Below, in pieces: positions 1-7,859 of a stretch of 36,947 nt of DNA. A model generated the notes under the pieces. That model was given only the letters and a program-made list of their open reading frames with translations, had not been told where the DNA came from and did no database searches. A program made the translations under genes and the position numbers. The first letter of the stretch is position 1. Every line of letters begins with the position of its first letter. The stretch spans positions 1-36,947 of the forward strand of contig JBDRVV010000025.1 of assembly GCA_039802005.1 (NCBI GenBank). The letters are read 5' to 3'. Source of the DNA: a candidate division WOR-3 bacterium. GTDB lineage: Bacteria > Hydrothermota > Tepidihabitantia > SM23-42 > JAOAFX01.

Positions 1-1
1 A

Positions 2-397
2 ATGATGGCTATTGTGCTTGACATAACAGGGGAAGGGTATGATAGACATTCTTTTACAATAGAAAACTACTCAATTCCCCCAAAATGTAGATTCAAAAAT
101 TATTTAGGGTTTGATACGGAAGAAAAAATGGAGATTTATCTTAGAAGAATTTTAAAAGATTTTAAAAGAGTAAAATTTATTGGCGATGCTGACCCTGATG
201 AAGCCTCAGAATATAGTGATTATAATTTGTGTTCTTTTTCATTTTGCTTTCCCACCAGACCCCATCCAGATAATGAAGGTGAAGTGAGTTATGTATGGAT
301 GCATAGTGATAAAGGTATCTTGATAAAGAAAAAAACTATTAAATCGTATATGGAAGCATTAATGAAATTGTTGAATGGAATAAATCAAACCTTATAA
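2..397 (+). CDS. hypothetical protein, possibly truncated by the window edge
   Basis: I do not recognise this 131-residue product. The frame is open from base 2, where an ATG-ATG pair falls on the window edge, so the true start could lie upstream. The protein is soluble-looking, with an acidic stretch near residues 60-72 and several aromatic residues in the second half. There is no signal peptide or membrane segment. It ends about 140 bases before the promoter of the ATPase gene, so it probably belongs to an upstream unit. No function can be assigned. Confidence 0.6.
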   Translation: MMAIVLDITGEGYDRHSFTIENYSIPPKCRFKNYLGFDTEEKMEIYLRRILKDFKRVKFIGDADPDEASEYSDYNLCSFSFCFPTRPHPDNEGEVSYVWMHSDKGILIKKKTIKSYMEALMKLLNGINQTL

Positions 398-538
398 AGA
401 ACAGGGGTAGAAAAGGAACGGGGTCGGGTCTTAACCTTTAACTGAAATTTACAAAATATCCTAAAACATCATTTCCTATGCTCATCAATATCCAGATCAT
501 TCTCAATTTGAGAAAAGGAAAACAGAAGGTTTTAATTC

Positions 539-566
539 TTGACTTTAAATTTATGTTAAGTATAAT
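539..566 (+). promoter_or_regulatory. sigma70-type promoter for the ATPase gene
   Basis: TTGACT (539-544) and a perfect TATAAT (561-566) are separated by 16 bp. The expected transcription start near 573 gives a short leader before the ATG at 598. The same box pair and spacer recur at three other gene starts in this window, which supports a real promoter. The rest of the 398-597 gap holds a GC-rich motif at 415-435 and otherwise AT-rich sequence with nothing recognisable. Confidence 0.75.
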
Positions 567-597
567 TAACACAAATTCTATTATAGGTTAGATAGAG

Positions 598-1863
598 ATG
601 GCAAATATTAGAGATGCTTTGAGAGAGACAAACCCCTGGTGGGAGTCCGGGTTTAATTTAAGAATCAAAGACCGTGAGGTTTATCAGCAGGTCCAAAAAT
701 TTATGCCGATGCGGCAGATAATTGCCCTGACTGGTTTGAGGCGGGTAGGTAAGACTTTTCTACTCTATAAAATAGTTGAAGATTCAATCAAAAAGGGATT
801 CAATCCACACAATATATTGTATTTTTCTTTTGATGATTTTCGCGAGATAAATATCAGAGAAATTGTAAAGGAATACCAGGATATTATAGAAAAGGATATT
901 AAAAAAGGGTATTATTTATTTTTGTTTGATGAGATACAAAAACTCACCAATTGGGAAGAACAATTAAAAAGGATTTATGATAATTTCGGCAATATCAAGA
1001 TAGTAATTTCCGGCTCGGAATCTTTATTTTTAAGAAAAAAATCAAAGGAGAGTCTTGCCGGACGGTTGTTTGAATTTAAGGTGGAACCCCTCTCTTTTAG
1101 AGAATTTTTGTCATTTAAGGGTATTGAATATAAACCCATTGGCCTGTATGAAGATAAATTAAGAAAGTCATTCAATAATTTTGTTCTGAGTCTTGGCTTT
1201 CCCGAATTGGTTGATATCAGCGAAAAGGAAGTTATTAAAAAGTATGTTAAAGAAAGCATCGTTGAAAAAATTATTTATAGAGATTTCTCTTATTTATTCA
1301 AGGTAAAAAATGTTTCCTTGATTGAATCTCTTTTAAATATATTTATTGAGGAACCAGGACAACTTATTGAAATTGATAAATTGGCTGGTGAATTGAAAAT
1401 TTCAAGGCAGACTCTGTCTAATTATCTATCCTATTTAGAAGAGTCTTTTCTTTTGCAGAAGTTATATAATTTTTCCCGAAGCCGGCGAAAAGTAGAAAGG
1501 AAACTTAAGAAGTATTATCCAGCGGTAGTTTCTATTGACCTTGTATTTAGAGATGACGAATTATCAAGGTCAAAGGTATTTGAGTGGCTTGTGGTTCAAA
1601 AATTGAAGGCCGAATTTTTCTGGCGTGACCCCTATAAAAATGAAGTGGATGTCATTTTGTCCAATAAAAATCCGATTCCAATTGAAATCAAATATCGCAA
1701 GATTGACATCAGTGGATTACTTAAATTTATGGAAAAATTCAGAGTTAATAAGGGCTATGTGATTACTTATAACATGGGAGAGGAAAAAAGAATAGATGGA
1801 AAGAAGATAGTTATCATTCCTGCTTATAAATTCCTACTCGGTATGGATGAGTTATTGGAATGA
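598..1863 (+). CDS. AAA family ATPase with DUF4143 C-terminal domain
   Basis: A 421-residue member of the AAA_14/DUF4143 family. The Walker A motif GLRRVGKT is at about residues 46-53 and the Walker B motif FLFDEIQ at about 108-114. An SGS sensor-like segment follows near residue 138. The central part contains a winged-helix-like region. The C-terminus carries a PD-(D/E)xK-like signature, with EVD followed by IEIKYR, typical of DUF4143. These proteins are widespread in uncultivated bacteria and archaea; their cellular role is not settled, and nucleic-acid handling or toxin-like roles have been suggested. The gene has its own promoter and runs into the downstream DUF167 gene with no gap. Confidence 0.88.
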   Translation: MANIRDALRETNPWWESGFNLRIKDREVYQQVQKFMPMRQIIALTGLRRVGKTFLLYKIVEDSIKKGFNPHNILYFSFDDFREINIREIVKEYQDIIEKDIKKGYYLFLFDEIQKLTNWEEQLKRIYDNFGNIKIVISGSESLFLRKKSKESLAGRLFEFKVEPLSFREFLSFKGIEYKPIGLYEDKLRKSFNNFVLSLGFPELVDISEKEVIKKYVKESIVEKIIYRDFSYLFKVKNVSLIESLLNIFIEEPGQLIEIDKLAGELKISRQTLSNYLSYLEESFLLQKLYNFSRSRRKVERKLKKYYPAVVSIDLVFRDDELSRSKVFEWLVVQKLKAEFFWRDPYKNEVDVILSNKNPIPIEIKYRKIDISGLLKFMEKFRVNKGYVITYNMGEEKRIDGKKIVIIPAYKFLLGMDELLE

Positions 1864-1879
1864 ATATGTTTTAGGGTAT

Positions 1880-2104
1880 ATGCTCATCAATATTCATACC
1901 ATTCCCAATGCGAAGAAGAAAGAAGTGATTATGCTGGGTAAGGATTCGTACAAAGTAAAGTTGATCTCTCCGCCAGAAAAAGGCAGGGCGAATAAGGAAT
2001 TGATTGAAGTTCTGGCAGAATATTTTAATACCCAAAAATCAAATATCAAAATTATCAAGGGTGAATTTGGAAGAGAGAAGGTAGTGGAGATAATTTCTAC
2101 TTGA
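1880..2104 (+). CDS. DUF167 (YggU-like) family protein
   Basis: A short basic protein of about 74 residues. The family pattern is visible: an N-terminal strand with P-N-A-K-K, a central KLISPPEKGRANKELIE block and a C-terminal IIKGEFGREK segment. I chose the ATG at 1880 because homologues begin close to the first strand. An upstream in-frame ATG at 1847 would overlap the ATPase gene and add residues unlike the family. The stop shares one base with the start of the HAD gene, so translation is probably coupled. The molecular function of DUF167 is unknown. Confidence 0.8.
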   Translation: MLINIHTIPNAKKKEVIMLGKDSYKVKLISPPEKGRANKELIEVLAEYFNTQKSNIKIIKGEFGREKVVEIIST

Positions 2105-2802
2105 TGAACCACATAAAGCATTTGATAGATATTAAATCAGCATTTTTATTTGATTTATTCCATACCCTGACTTCAATAGAACAGACTTCGCCAGGTATGT
2201 TTAAAACCGCAGATATTCTTGGTGTTGATAGAAAAAGATGGACCGAACAATTACTCAATAACTCTATTGAGCGGTTAACTGGAAAGCTCAAAGACCCTTA
2301 TAAGATAATTGAAAAAATGGCACATTCTATTGACCCGAATATACCTAACGAGATAATTAAAAAAGCGACAGATAAAAGGATTGAATTTTTTAAAAAAGCG
2401 ATTATTGAAATGCCGCAGAGTTCAATCGATACGATAATTTATTTAAAAAATAGAAACAAAAAGTTAGCGTTAATTAGCAATGCTGATTTTATGGAAAAAA
2501 TGGCGTGGGATTTTTGCCCCATTGCTCAATATTTTGATGCGGTGATATTCTCCTGTGAGGTTGGCTATGTAAAGCCCCAAAAAGAAATCTATGAAATTGC
2601 AATTAAAAATTTGAATGAATCTCCTTCTAATTGTGTTTTTGTGGGCGACGGTGGTTCAAACGAATTTTACGGCGCAAAGAATCTGGGTATGACGACAATT
2701 ATGGTTAAAGGAGTAGTTGAGAAAAACTGGCCGGAAAAAGTTAAGGTTCAAATGGAGTATGCTGACTACATAATAAATGATGTTAATGAACTGATTGTTT
2801 GA
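2104..2802 (+). CDS. HAD superfamily hydrolase
   Basis: A 232-residue haloacid-dehalogenase-fold protein. Motif I is FDLFHTLT near residue 17 and has the nucleophile Asp, but Phe replaces the usual second Asp. This resembles the dehalogenase-type subgroup more than typical phosphatases. Motif II is ISNAD, motif III the Lys of YVKPQKEIY, and motif IV VFVGDGGSNEF. A helical cap lies between motifs I and II. The ATG at 2104 overlaps the previous stop by one base; a TTG at 2101 is less likely. Substrate unknown; a small phosphomonoester or halo-acid is possible. Confidence 0.85.
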   Translation: MNHIKHLIDIKSAFLFDLFHTLTSIEQTSPGMFKTADILGVDRKRWTEQLLNNSIERLTGKLKDPYKIIEKMAHSIDPNIPNEIIKKATDKRIEFFKKAIIEMPQSSIDTIIYLKNRNKKLALISNADFMEKMAWDFCPIAQYFDAVIFSCEVGYVKPQKEIYEIAIKNLNESPSNCVFVGDGGSNEFYGAKNLGMTTIMVKGVVEKNWPEKVKVQMEYADYIINDVNELIV

Positions 2803-2859
2803 GTATGTAAAATAGAAAATATATATTACTAGAAATATTCAACAAAAAAGGAAGTGGTT

Positions 2860-3318
2860 ATGAATTCAAAAGTCAACGGCATACAAAGTTTTTTGAATCT
2901 TGAAAAAATCAAAGAGTTGTGGTCTAAAACATATAATACCCAAGGTAAGCCGGACTGGTCGCATATTTTGCCTTATTATGATGATGATATATATTTTAGG
3001 GATTCAATACAGGAGATACATGGTATAAAAGAATTTAAGGCTATGGTTGAAAACCTGACAAAAAGGTCGAAAGATTTAAAAATGCAAATTTTAAATGCTA
3101 TTCAACATGAAAATATTATTTTTATTGAATGGGAAATGACAATAAGTTTTAAGAAAAATCCACGTTCAAAATTATATGGTGTAAGTCGGTTGACATTAAA
3201 TGAAAATAATAAAATTGTTGAACAAAGAGACTATTATGATCTGTGGGGAGACATTTTTGATAATATTCCAAAGTTTAGCAAATTATATAGAAAATTTATG
3301 AAAAGAAAATTTGGATAG
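2860..3318 (+). CDS. SnoaL-like / NTF2-fold protein
   Basis: A protein of about 152 residues with the layout of the SnoaL-like family: an N-terminal helix, a WSHILPYYDDDIYFRDS segment, then a run of amphipathic strands ending in a DYYDLWGDIF motif common in these proteins. The fold includes isomerases, hydratases and polyketide cyclases. A GGAAG ribosome-binding site precedes the ATG at 2860; a GTG at 2854 is an alternative. Together with the SDR and FAD oxidoreductase genes that follow, it is likely part of a small lipid or isoprenoid modification pathway. The substrate cannot be read from sequence. Confidence 0.75.
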   Translation: MNSKVNGIQSFLNLEKIKELWSKTYNTQGKPDWSHILPYYDDDIYFRDSIQEIHGIKEFKAMVENLTKRSKDLKMQILNAIQHENIIFIEWEMTISFKKNPRSKLYGVSRLTLNENNKIVEQRDYYDLWGDIFDNIPKFSKLYRKFMKRKFG

Positions 3319-3390
3319 GGGAGAACCATTAATAGCCGCAAAAGATTCTGGAAATATTTCAAAGAATATAAGTGGTCTGATATTTTCGCT

Positions 3391-4287
3391 ATGATAAGAA
3401 ACAATCGTTTAGACCCTAAAACCTGTTCCGATAATTTTGAAAATAAACTTGTGGTCATAACTGGTGCCACATCAGGTATTGGTTACTTTACCGCAGTGAA
3501 ATATGCTTATCATGGTGCAAATCTTTGTTGTGTAAATCGCAATGAGGAAAAGTCCCGAGTCCTGCGTGACGAAATCGAAAATAAATATAAAGTTAAATGT
3601 GATTGTATTATTGCCGATTTGAGTAGATTGGCAGAAATCCGCAGAGTGGGGGATATACTTCTAAGTTTTAGTTCACCTATTGATGTTTTAATACATAATG
3701 CCGGTATCTATCTTACTCATAGACATATTACTGAAGACGGCATTGAGAAGGTCTTCGTAGTCAATTATCTTTCGTCCTTTATGTTAAATTTTATTCTAAA
3801 GGATAAATTCAAAAAACAGGGAAAAACCAGGATTATTTTAGTTAACTCTGAAGGGCATCGCTTTGTTATATGGGGAATAAGACTGGATGATTTGAATTGG
3901 GAAAAAAGGCGTTATTCAGGATTGAGAAGTTATGGTTATGCCAAAACTGCTCAACTTTTATCTATGCTTATTTTTAATGAATATTTCAAAGGTAGCAATG
4001 TAAGAATTAATGCTATGCATCCTGGGGCGGTCAGGACCGATGCCGGGGAAGAGAATGGTCCGCTATATTACTGGATCAAGAAAAATATTTATGATAAAAT
4101 TTTGAAATCCCCTGAAATATCAGCCGAGGCATTATACTATCTCGGGGTAGCAAAAGATATGGATGGAATCAGTGGAAAATTTTTTAATTTGACTACCGAA
4201 GAAAATCCAGCACCCCCTGCACGTGACCGAGAAGTAGCCTGGGAACTCTGGGAGAAAAGTTTGAAATTGAGTGGATTGGGTAATTGA
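3391..4287 (+). CDS. short-chain dehydrogenase/reductase
   Basis: A 298-residue classical SDR. The nucleotide-binding TGATSGIG is at residues 24-31, HNAG at 102-105, a candidate catalytic Ser in VNSEGH near 153, and the YGYAK catalytic pair at 181-185. The size and the C-terminal HPGAVRT segment resemble retinol-dehydrogenase-like SDRs. The ATG at 3391 has no ribosome-binding site. The frame stays open upstream for 21 more codons to an ATT at 3328, which sits 4 nt after a strong GGGGAG. The real protein may start there. It is co-directional with the SnoaL and CrtI-like genes. Confidence 0.88.
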   Translation: MIRNNRLDPKTCSDNFENKLVVITGATSGIGYFTAVKYAYHGANLCCVNRNEEKSRVLRDEIENKYKVKCDCIIADLSRLAEIRRVGDILLSFSSPIDVLIHNAGIYLTHRHITEDGIEKVFVVNYLSSFMLNFILKDKFKKQGKTRIILVNSEGHRFVIWGIRLDDLNWEKRRYSGLRSYGYAKTAQLLSMLIFNEYFKGSNVRINAMHPGAVRTDAGEENGPLYYWIKKNIYDKILKSPEISAEALYYLGVAKDMDGISGKFFNLTTEENPAPPARDREVAWELWEKSLKLSGLGN

Positions 4288-4302
4288 GATAAAGATATAA
4301 AT

Positions 4303-5904
4303 ATGAATGTTTACGAAACAATAGTTGTAGGTGGAGGCATTGCGGGTTTGACATCTGCGGTTTATCTTGCCCGTGCAGGACAGAAAGTTTTGCTTATTGA
4401 AAAAAATAATGAGTGCGGAGGGCTTGTCAGTTCTTTTAACAGGGATGGTTTCTATTTTGATGCTGGGGTAAGAGCCCTTGAAGACGCAGGTATTATCAGA
4501 CCGATGTTGAAGGAATTGGGTATCAACCTTGAATTTGTAAAAAGCCCGGTTTCTGTGGGTGTAGAGGATATTATTTTACACATTGAAAATGAAAGTAGTA
4601 TTGAAGATTACAGGAATATGTTGAAAAAATTATATCCCGAAAGTGGGGAAGATATTGATCGTATAATAATTGAAATAAAAAAGATAATGAAAGATATGGA
4701 AGTCTTGTACGGTATAGAAAATCCCGTATTTAAGGATTTAAAACATGATCTATCATTTGTCTTTAGAGAAATTATACCCTGGTTTCCGAAATTCCTTTTT
4801 ACAATTAAGAAGATTAACCGTATGAATATGCCAGTAGAAATATATTTGAAAAATATCACTAAAAATCAGTCATTGATTGATATTATTGCTCAGCATTTTT
4901 TCAAAAATACGCCTGCTTTTTTTGCACTCAGTTATTTTTCTTTATATCTTGATTATATATATCCAAAAGGTGGGGTGGGTAAATTATCCGAAGGAATACT
5001 GAAAAAATTAATAGAATATGGTGGAGAAATAAAAACCGCTACAAAAATTGTTGATGTAATTGCTGATAAACATCTCTTAAGAGATCATAATGGCAATACA
5101 TATAAATATAGAAATTTAATCTGGGCTGCTGATTTGAAGATATTATATCGGAATGTTAAAATTGGGAAATTCCCTTTAAGGATTCAGAGGAGAATTGAAG
5201 ATAGGAAAAGGCTCTTATTGAATAACAGGGGTGGAGATTCTGTTTTTACTCTTTTTTTAGAGATAGATGAGCCGCTTGAAAGTTTTAAGAAGATTGCTCA
5301 TGGACATTTCTTTTATACGCCTTCAAAAAAGTGCTTGGGTGATATCCATAGGAAAGAACTTTATGATTTATTAAAAAATTCTGGAAAAATTGAGAAAGAG
5401 AAGATTCTGTCCTGGCTGGATAGGTTTATAAAGTTTAATACTTATGAAATATCTATTCCAGGTCTTAAAGATCCTGAATTGGTTCCCAAAGGAAAGACTG
5501 GATTAATTATCAGTTTCCTTGCGGAATATGATTTGTTTAAAAAAGTACATGAAGCGGGTTGGTACGAAGAGTTTAAAATAGAGATAGAAAATCGCACTTT
5601 GAATATCATATCAAATTCTGTATATCCAATGCTGAACGGAAAAGTGATTAGTCGTTTTTCTTTTACACCATTGAGCATTCAAAACAGAGTAGGCAGTTCT
5701 GAAGGGGCAATAACAGGCTGGGCTTTTCAAGAAGAGATGCCGGTTATAAATAAGATACAGTCTTCAGCCCGTGCAGTTTTAACACCGATACCATCTGTTT
5801 TTCAGGCGGGGCAATGGGTCTATAGTCCTGCAGGTGTCCCCATGTCTATCCTTACCGGTAAATTGGCAGCCAATCAAGTATTGAAAAAGAAAAATAAAGC
5901 CTAA
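4303..5904 (+). CDS. FAD-dependent oxidoreductase, phytoene desaturase/isomerase (CrtI)-like
   Basis: A 533-residue flavoprotein. The dinucleotide-binding motif GGGIAGLTSAVYLARAGQ is at residues 10-27, followed by the LLIEKNNECGG segment of the CrtI and carotenoid-isomerase group. The C-terminal part, with AGQWVYSPAGVPMSILTG, matches the second FAD-contact region of this family. It could act on a polyprenyl or other long-chain unsaturated substrate; retinol-saturase-like chemistry is also possible. It follows the SDR by 15 bases and is followed after one base by the HEFGH gene, so the three are probably co-transcribed. No other carotenoid genes lie in the window. Confidence 0.85.
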   Translation: MNVYETIVVGGGIAGLTSAVYLARAGQKVLLIEKNNECGGLVSSFNRDGFYFDAGVRALEDAGIIRPMLKELGINLEFVKSPVSVGVEDIILHIENESSIEDYRNMLKKLYPESGEDIDRIIIEIKKIMKDMEVLYGIENPVFKDLKHDLSFVFREIIPWFPKFLFTIKKINRMNMPVEIYLKNITKNQSLIDIIAQHFFKNTPAFFALSYFSLYLDYIYPKGGVGKLSEGILKKLIEYGGEIKTATKIVDVIADKHLLRDHNGNTYKYRNLIWAADLKILYRNVKIGKFPLRIQRRIEDRKRLLLNNRGGDSVFTLFLEIDEPLESFKKIAHGHFFYTPSKKCLGDIHRKELYDLLKNSGKIEKEKILSWLDRFIKFNTYEISIPGLKDPELVPKGKTGLIISFLAEYDLFKKVHEAGWYEEFKIEIENRTLNIISNSVYPMLNGKVISRFSFTPLSIQNRVGSSEGAITGWAFQEEMPVINKIQSSARAVLTPIPSVFQAGQWVYSPAGVPMSILTGKLAANQVLKKKNKA

Positions 5905-5905
5905 T

Positions 5906-7111
5906 ATGATTTATTTATTTTGTATTTCTATTTTTTATGTAATACAGGCAAACAGTGCAAAAATAACGGATAGCACAAACATATGTTTTCACAGGGATTA
6001 TCAAGTTCTATTCGCTACAAACTATAATCTCTTAAATTCCACTGAAAATTCAAGGACTGCAGTTAAGTTTTTGAATGATATTTACTTCCGAACGCTAAAA
6101 CCTAAAATAAGGAATAGTATCTTGAAGAATTCTCTTGGATTTGTTTGGCGATTTACAACGACCTGGATCACAATGTCATTGCCCCATGAATTTGGTCATT
6201 ATTTGCGCACAAAACAGGCTGGAGGTGATTTCGGCATTGAGAAGATTACCTTTCCAATGATATATGGCAGACTAAAATTGCCTGATACTGCCACACCCGA
6301 AGACCACACACTCGCCTTAATTGGTGGTTTTGAAGCGAACTTCATCACTGCCCGTGATGTGCAGAATGATTTTTTTCAATATGGCAGTCTATATAACGAA
6401 GAACTCGCAATATCCTTTGCCCACAGGATTATGTATAACCTATATGCGTTTCTATTTACTCCTGTTAATCCTGAAGATCCCGGTTCATGGAAAGAAGTTA
6501 TTGGAGACCCTATAACTTTTACTAAATTAGTTTGGGAGTTTGGTGGAAGAAGTGTTTTTCTACAGGATAGCACAATAAACAGAGAACTTGTTGATTTTTA
6601 CAAAAAATCAATCTATTCGTCATTGCTCTGGAATCTATTTGATATGAATTTTTACCGCGAAGCGAGTTCATTTTTTGGCGATGAACTGGGCGGAAAAAAG
6701 GCTAAATATTTGATTGGCAATGAGGATAAGGGTTGGGCTTACGGAACGTTTTTTAACACCTCTGTATTAGGTGCTGAACTATATTTAAACAACTACCTTC
6801 GTTTTAATAAAAAATTTTTCGTGGTGTATCTTAAATATGGATTTCCTTTTGTGAATAATGGTGCAGGTATTTTTACTAAAAGTTTAATTGATGTTAGAAA
6901 TTTTAAGGCGGATTTTGGCATGGATATATGGAATCAATATTATTATGGTAATGGCTTCGCATTTAATAGCAGTTTGAAATACTTTATCAGCAATCAATTT
7001 ATTATAATGGTTCAGCCTTACTGGAAGTCTAAAGGATATTTATTGGGTATGCCCACCAATCAATGTGCATCAATAATTTTAGCGGTAAAGTATTACTTTA
7101 ATAAATATTGA
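5906..7111 (+). CDS. exported protein with HEFGH metal motif and barrel-like C-terminus
   Basis: I do not recognise this 401-residue protein as a named family. It begins with a hydrophobic leader (about residues 1-18) typical of export. Residues 92-100 read LPHEFGHYL, an HExxH metalloprotease-type motif following a hydrophobic helix. A conserved-looking ALIGGFEANF segment occurs about 40 residues later and could supply a third ligand. The last 130 residues alternate aromatic and polar residues and end in Tyr, as in outer-membrane beta-barrel strands. It starts one base after the FAD oxidoreductase stop. Possible jobs are a secreted or outer-membrane metallopeptidase. Confidence 0.7.
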   Translation: MIYLFCISIFYVIQANSAKITDSTNICFHRDYQVLFATNYNLLNSTENSRTAVKFLNDIYFRTLKPKIRNSILKNSLGFVWRFTTTWITMSLPHEFGHYLRTKQAGGDFGIEKITFPMIYGRLKLPDTATPEDHTLALIGGFEANFITARDVQNDFFQYGSLYNEELAISFAHRIMYNLYAFLFTPVNPEDPGSWKEVIGDPITFTKLVWEFGGRSVFLQDSTINRELVDFYKKSIYSSLLWNLFDMNFYREASSFFGDELGGKKAKYLIGNEDKGWAYGTFFNTSVLGAELYLNNYLRFNKKFFVVYLKYGFPFVNNGAGIFTKSLIDVRNFKADFGMDIWNQYYYGNGFAFNSSLKYFISNQFIIMVQPYWKSKGYLLGMPTNQCASIILAVKYYFNKY

Positions 7112-7174
7112 TAACCTCTGAAATTACAAAATTTTTATTTGAAAAAGATTTTTTAAAAATTTTTACGATTTTTC

Positions 7175-7202
7175 TTGACTTTTTTCTTTTTTTAGATATA
7201 AT
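7175..7202 (+). promoter_or_regulatory. sigma70-type promoter for the biotin carrier gene
   Basis: TTGACT (7175-7180) and TATAAT (7197-7202) are 16 bp apart within a T-rich stretch. This marks the start of the acyl-CoA catabolism block. The predicted transcription start is only about 18 bases before the ATG at 7227, so the leader is short. Downstream genes of the block lack comparable boxes, consistent with read-through from here. Confidence 0.75.
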
Positions 7203-7226
7203 TGTTTGCAACAAAGTGAAATCCCA

Positions 7227-7718
7227 ATGGCATATTTCATAAGAATAGAAGATAAAGAGTATATTGGGAACATAAGCAGGGTTGGTGCTTCATTTAATAT
7301 CCTGCTTGATGGCAAAAATATATTTGCAGAAGTTGCAGATATAGATAAGGATAAATTGACATTAATAATTGAAAACAAACCTTACCAGGTATTTCTCGAT
7401 GGGGAAAGTCAGTTGACGATAAATGGTGAAACATACTCGTTTGAAGTAATTGATGAGCAGGTTGCTAAAATATTAAAATCTGCCCCAGATGTTGGACATA
7501 AGAAAGAGATAACAGTGACTGCACCAATGCCTGGATTGGTTATTGATGTTGAGGTAAATGAAGGTGATATTGTGAAAAAAGGTCAGGGTTTGCTTATTAT
7601 TGAGGCCATGAAGATGCAAAATGAGTTCAGGGCACCAAGGGACGGGGTAGTGAAGAAAATATTGGTTCAGAAAGGTCAGACGGTGAATAGCAAAGATGGC
7701 CTGATAGTGATAGAATGA
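7227..7718 (+). CDS. biotin/lipoyl carrier protein of an acyl-CoA carboxylase or decarboxylase
   Basis: A 163-residue protein. The C-terminal half is a biotinyl domain: TVTAPMPGLVIDVEV, then the biotin attachment motif EAMKM at 126-130 with Lys129 as the target. The N-terminal 80 residues form a strand-rich domain like that in the C-terminal part of propionyl- and methylcrotonyl-CoA carboxylase alpha subunits. The biotin carboxylase domain is absent. I chose ATG 7227; a TTG at 7206 is an alternative. It is next to methylmalonyl-CoA mutase, so propionyl-CoA/methylmalonyl-CoA interconversion is the likely reaction. The partner carboxyltransferase may be the gene at 27873 or one elsewhere. Confidence 0.85.
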   Translation: MAYFIRIEDKEYIGNISRVGASFNILLDGKNIFAEVADIDKDKLTLIIENKPYQVFLDGESQLTINGETYSFEVIDEQVAKILKSAPDVGHKKEITVTAPMPGLVIDVEVNEGDIVKKGQGLLIIEAMKMQNEFRAPRDGVVKKILVQKGQTVNSKDGLIVIE

Positions 7719-7719
7719 T

Positions 7720-7853
7720 AAATTCTAAATCCGAAGCACGAAATACTAAACAAATTCTAAATTCCAAATTTCAATTTATCAAGGTTTGTATGAGATTTTT
7801 AAAATTGAGATTTGGGAATTGTTTAGGATTTAGAAATTAGAATTTAGGATTTA
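7720..7853 (+). repeat. AT-rich inverted repeat element, copy A
   Basis: The left arm (about 7720-7777) and right arm (about 7801-7853) are imperfect inverted copies, each made of repeated words such as AAATTCTAAAT and CTAAAC. There is no ORF inside. The element starts one base after the biotin carrier stop and ends six bases before the mutase ATG, leaving the mutase without a visible ribosome-binding site. Related copies lie at 27097-27207 and 27681-27794. It looks like a non-autonomous miniature element. Confidence 0.8.
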
Positions 7854-7859
7854 AAGTTT

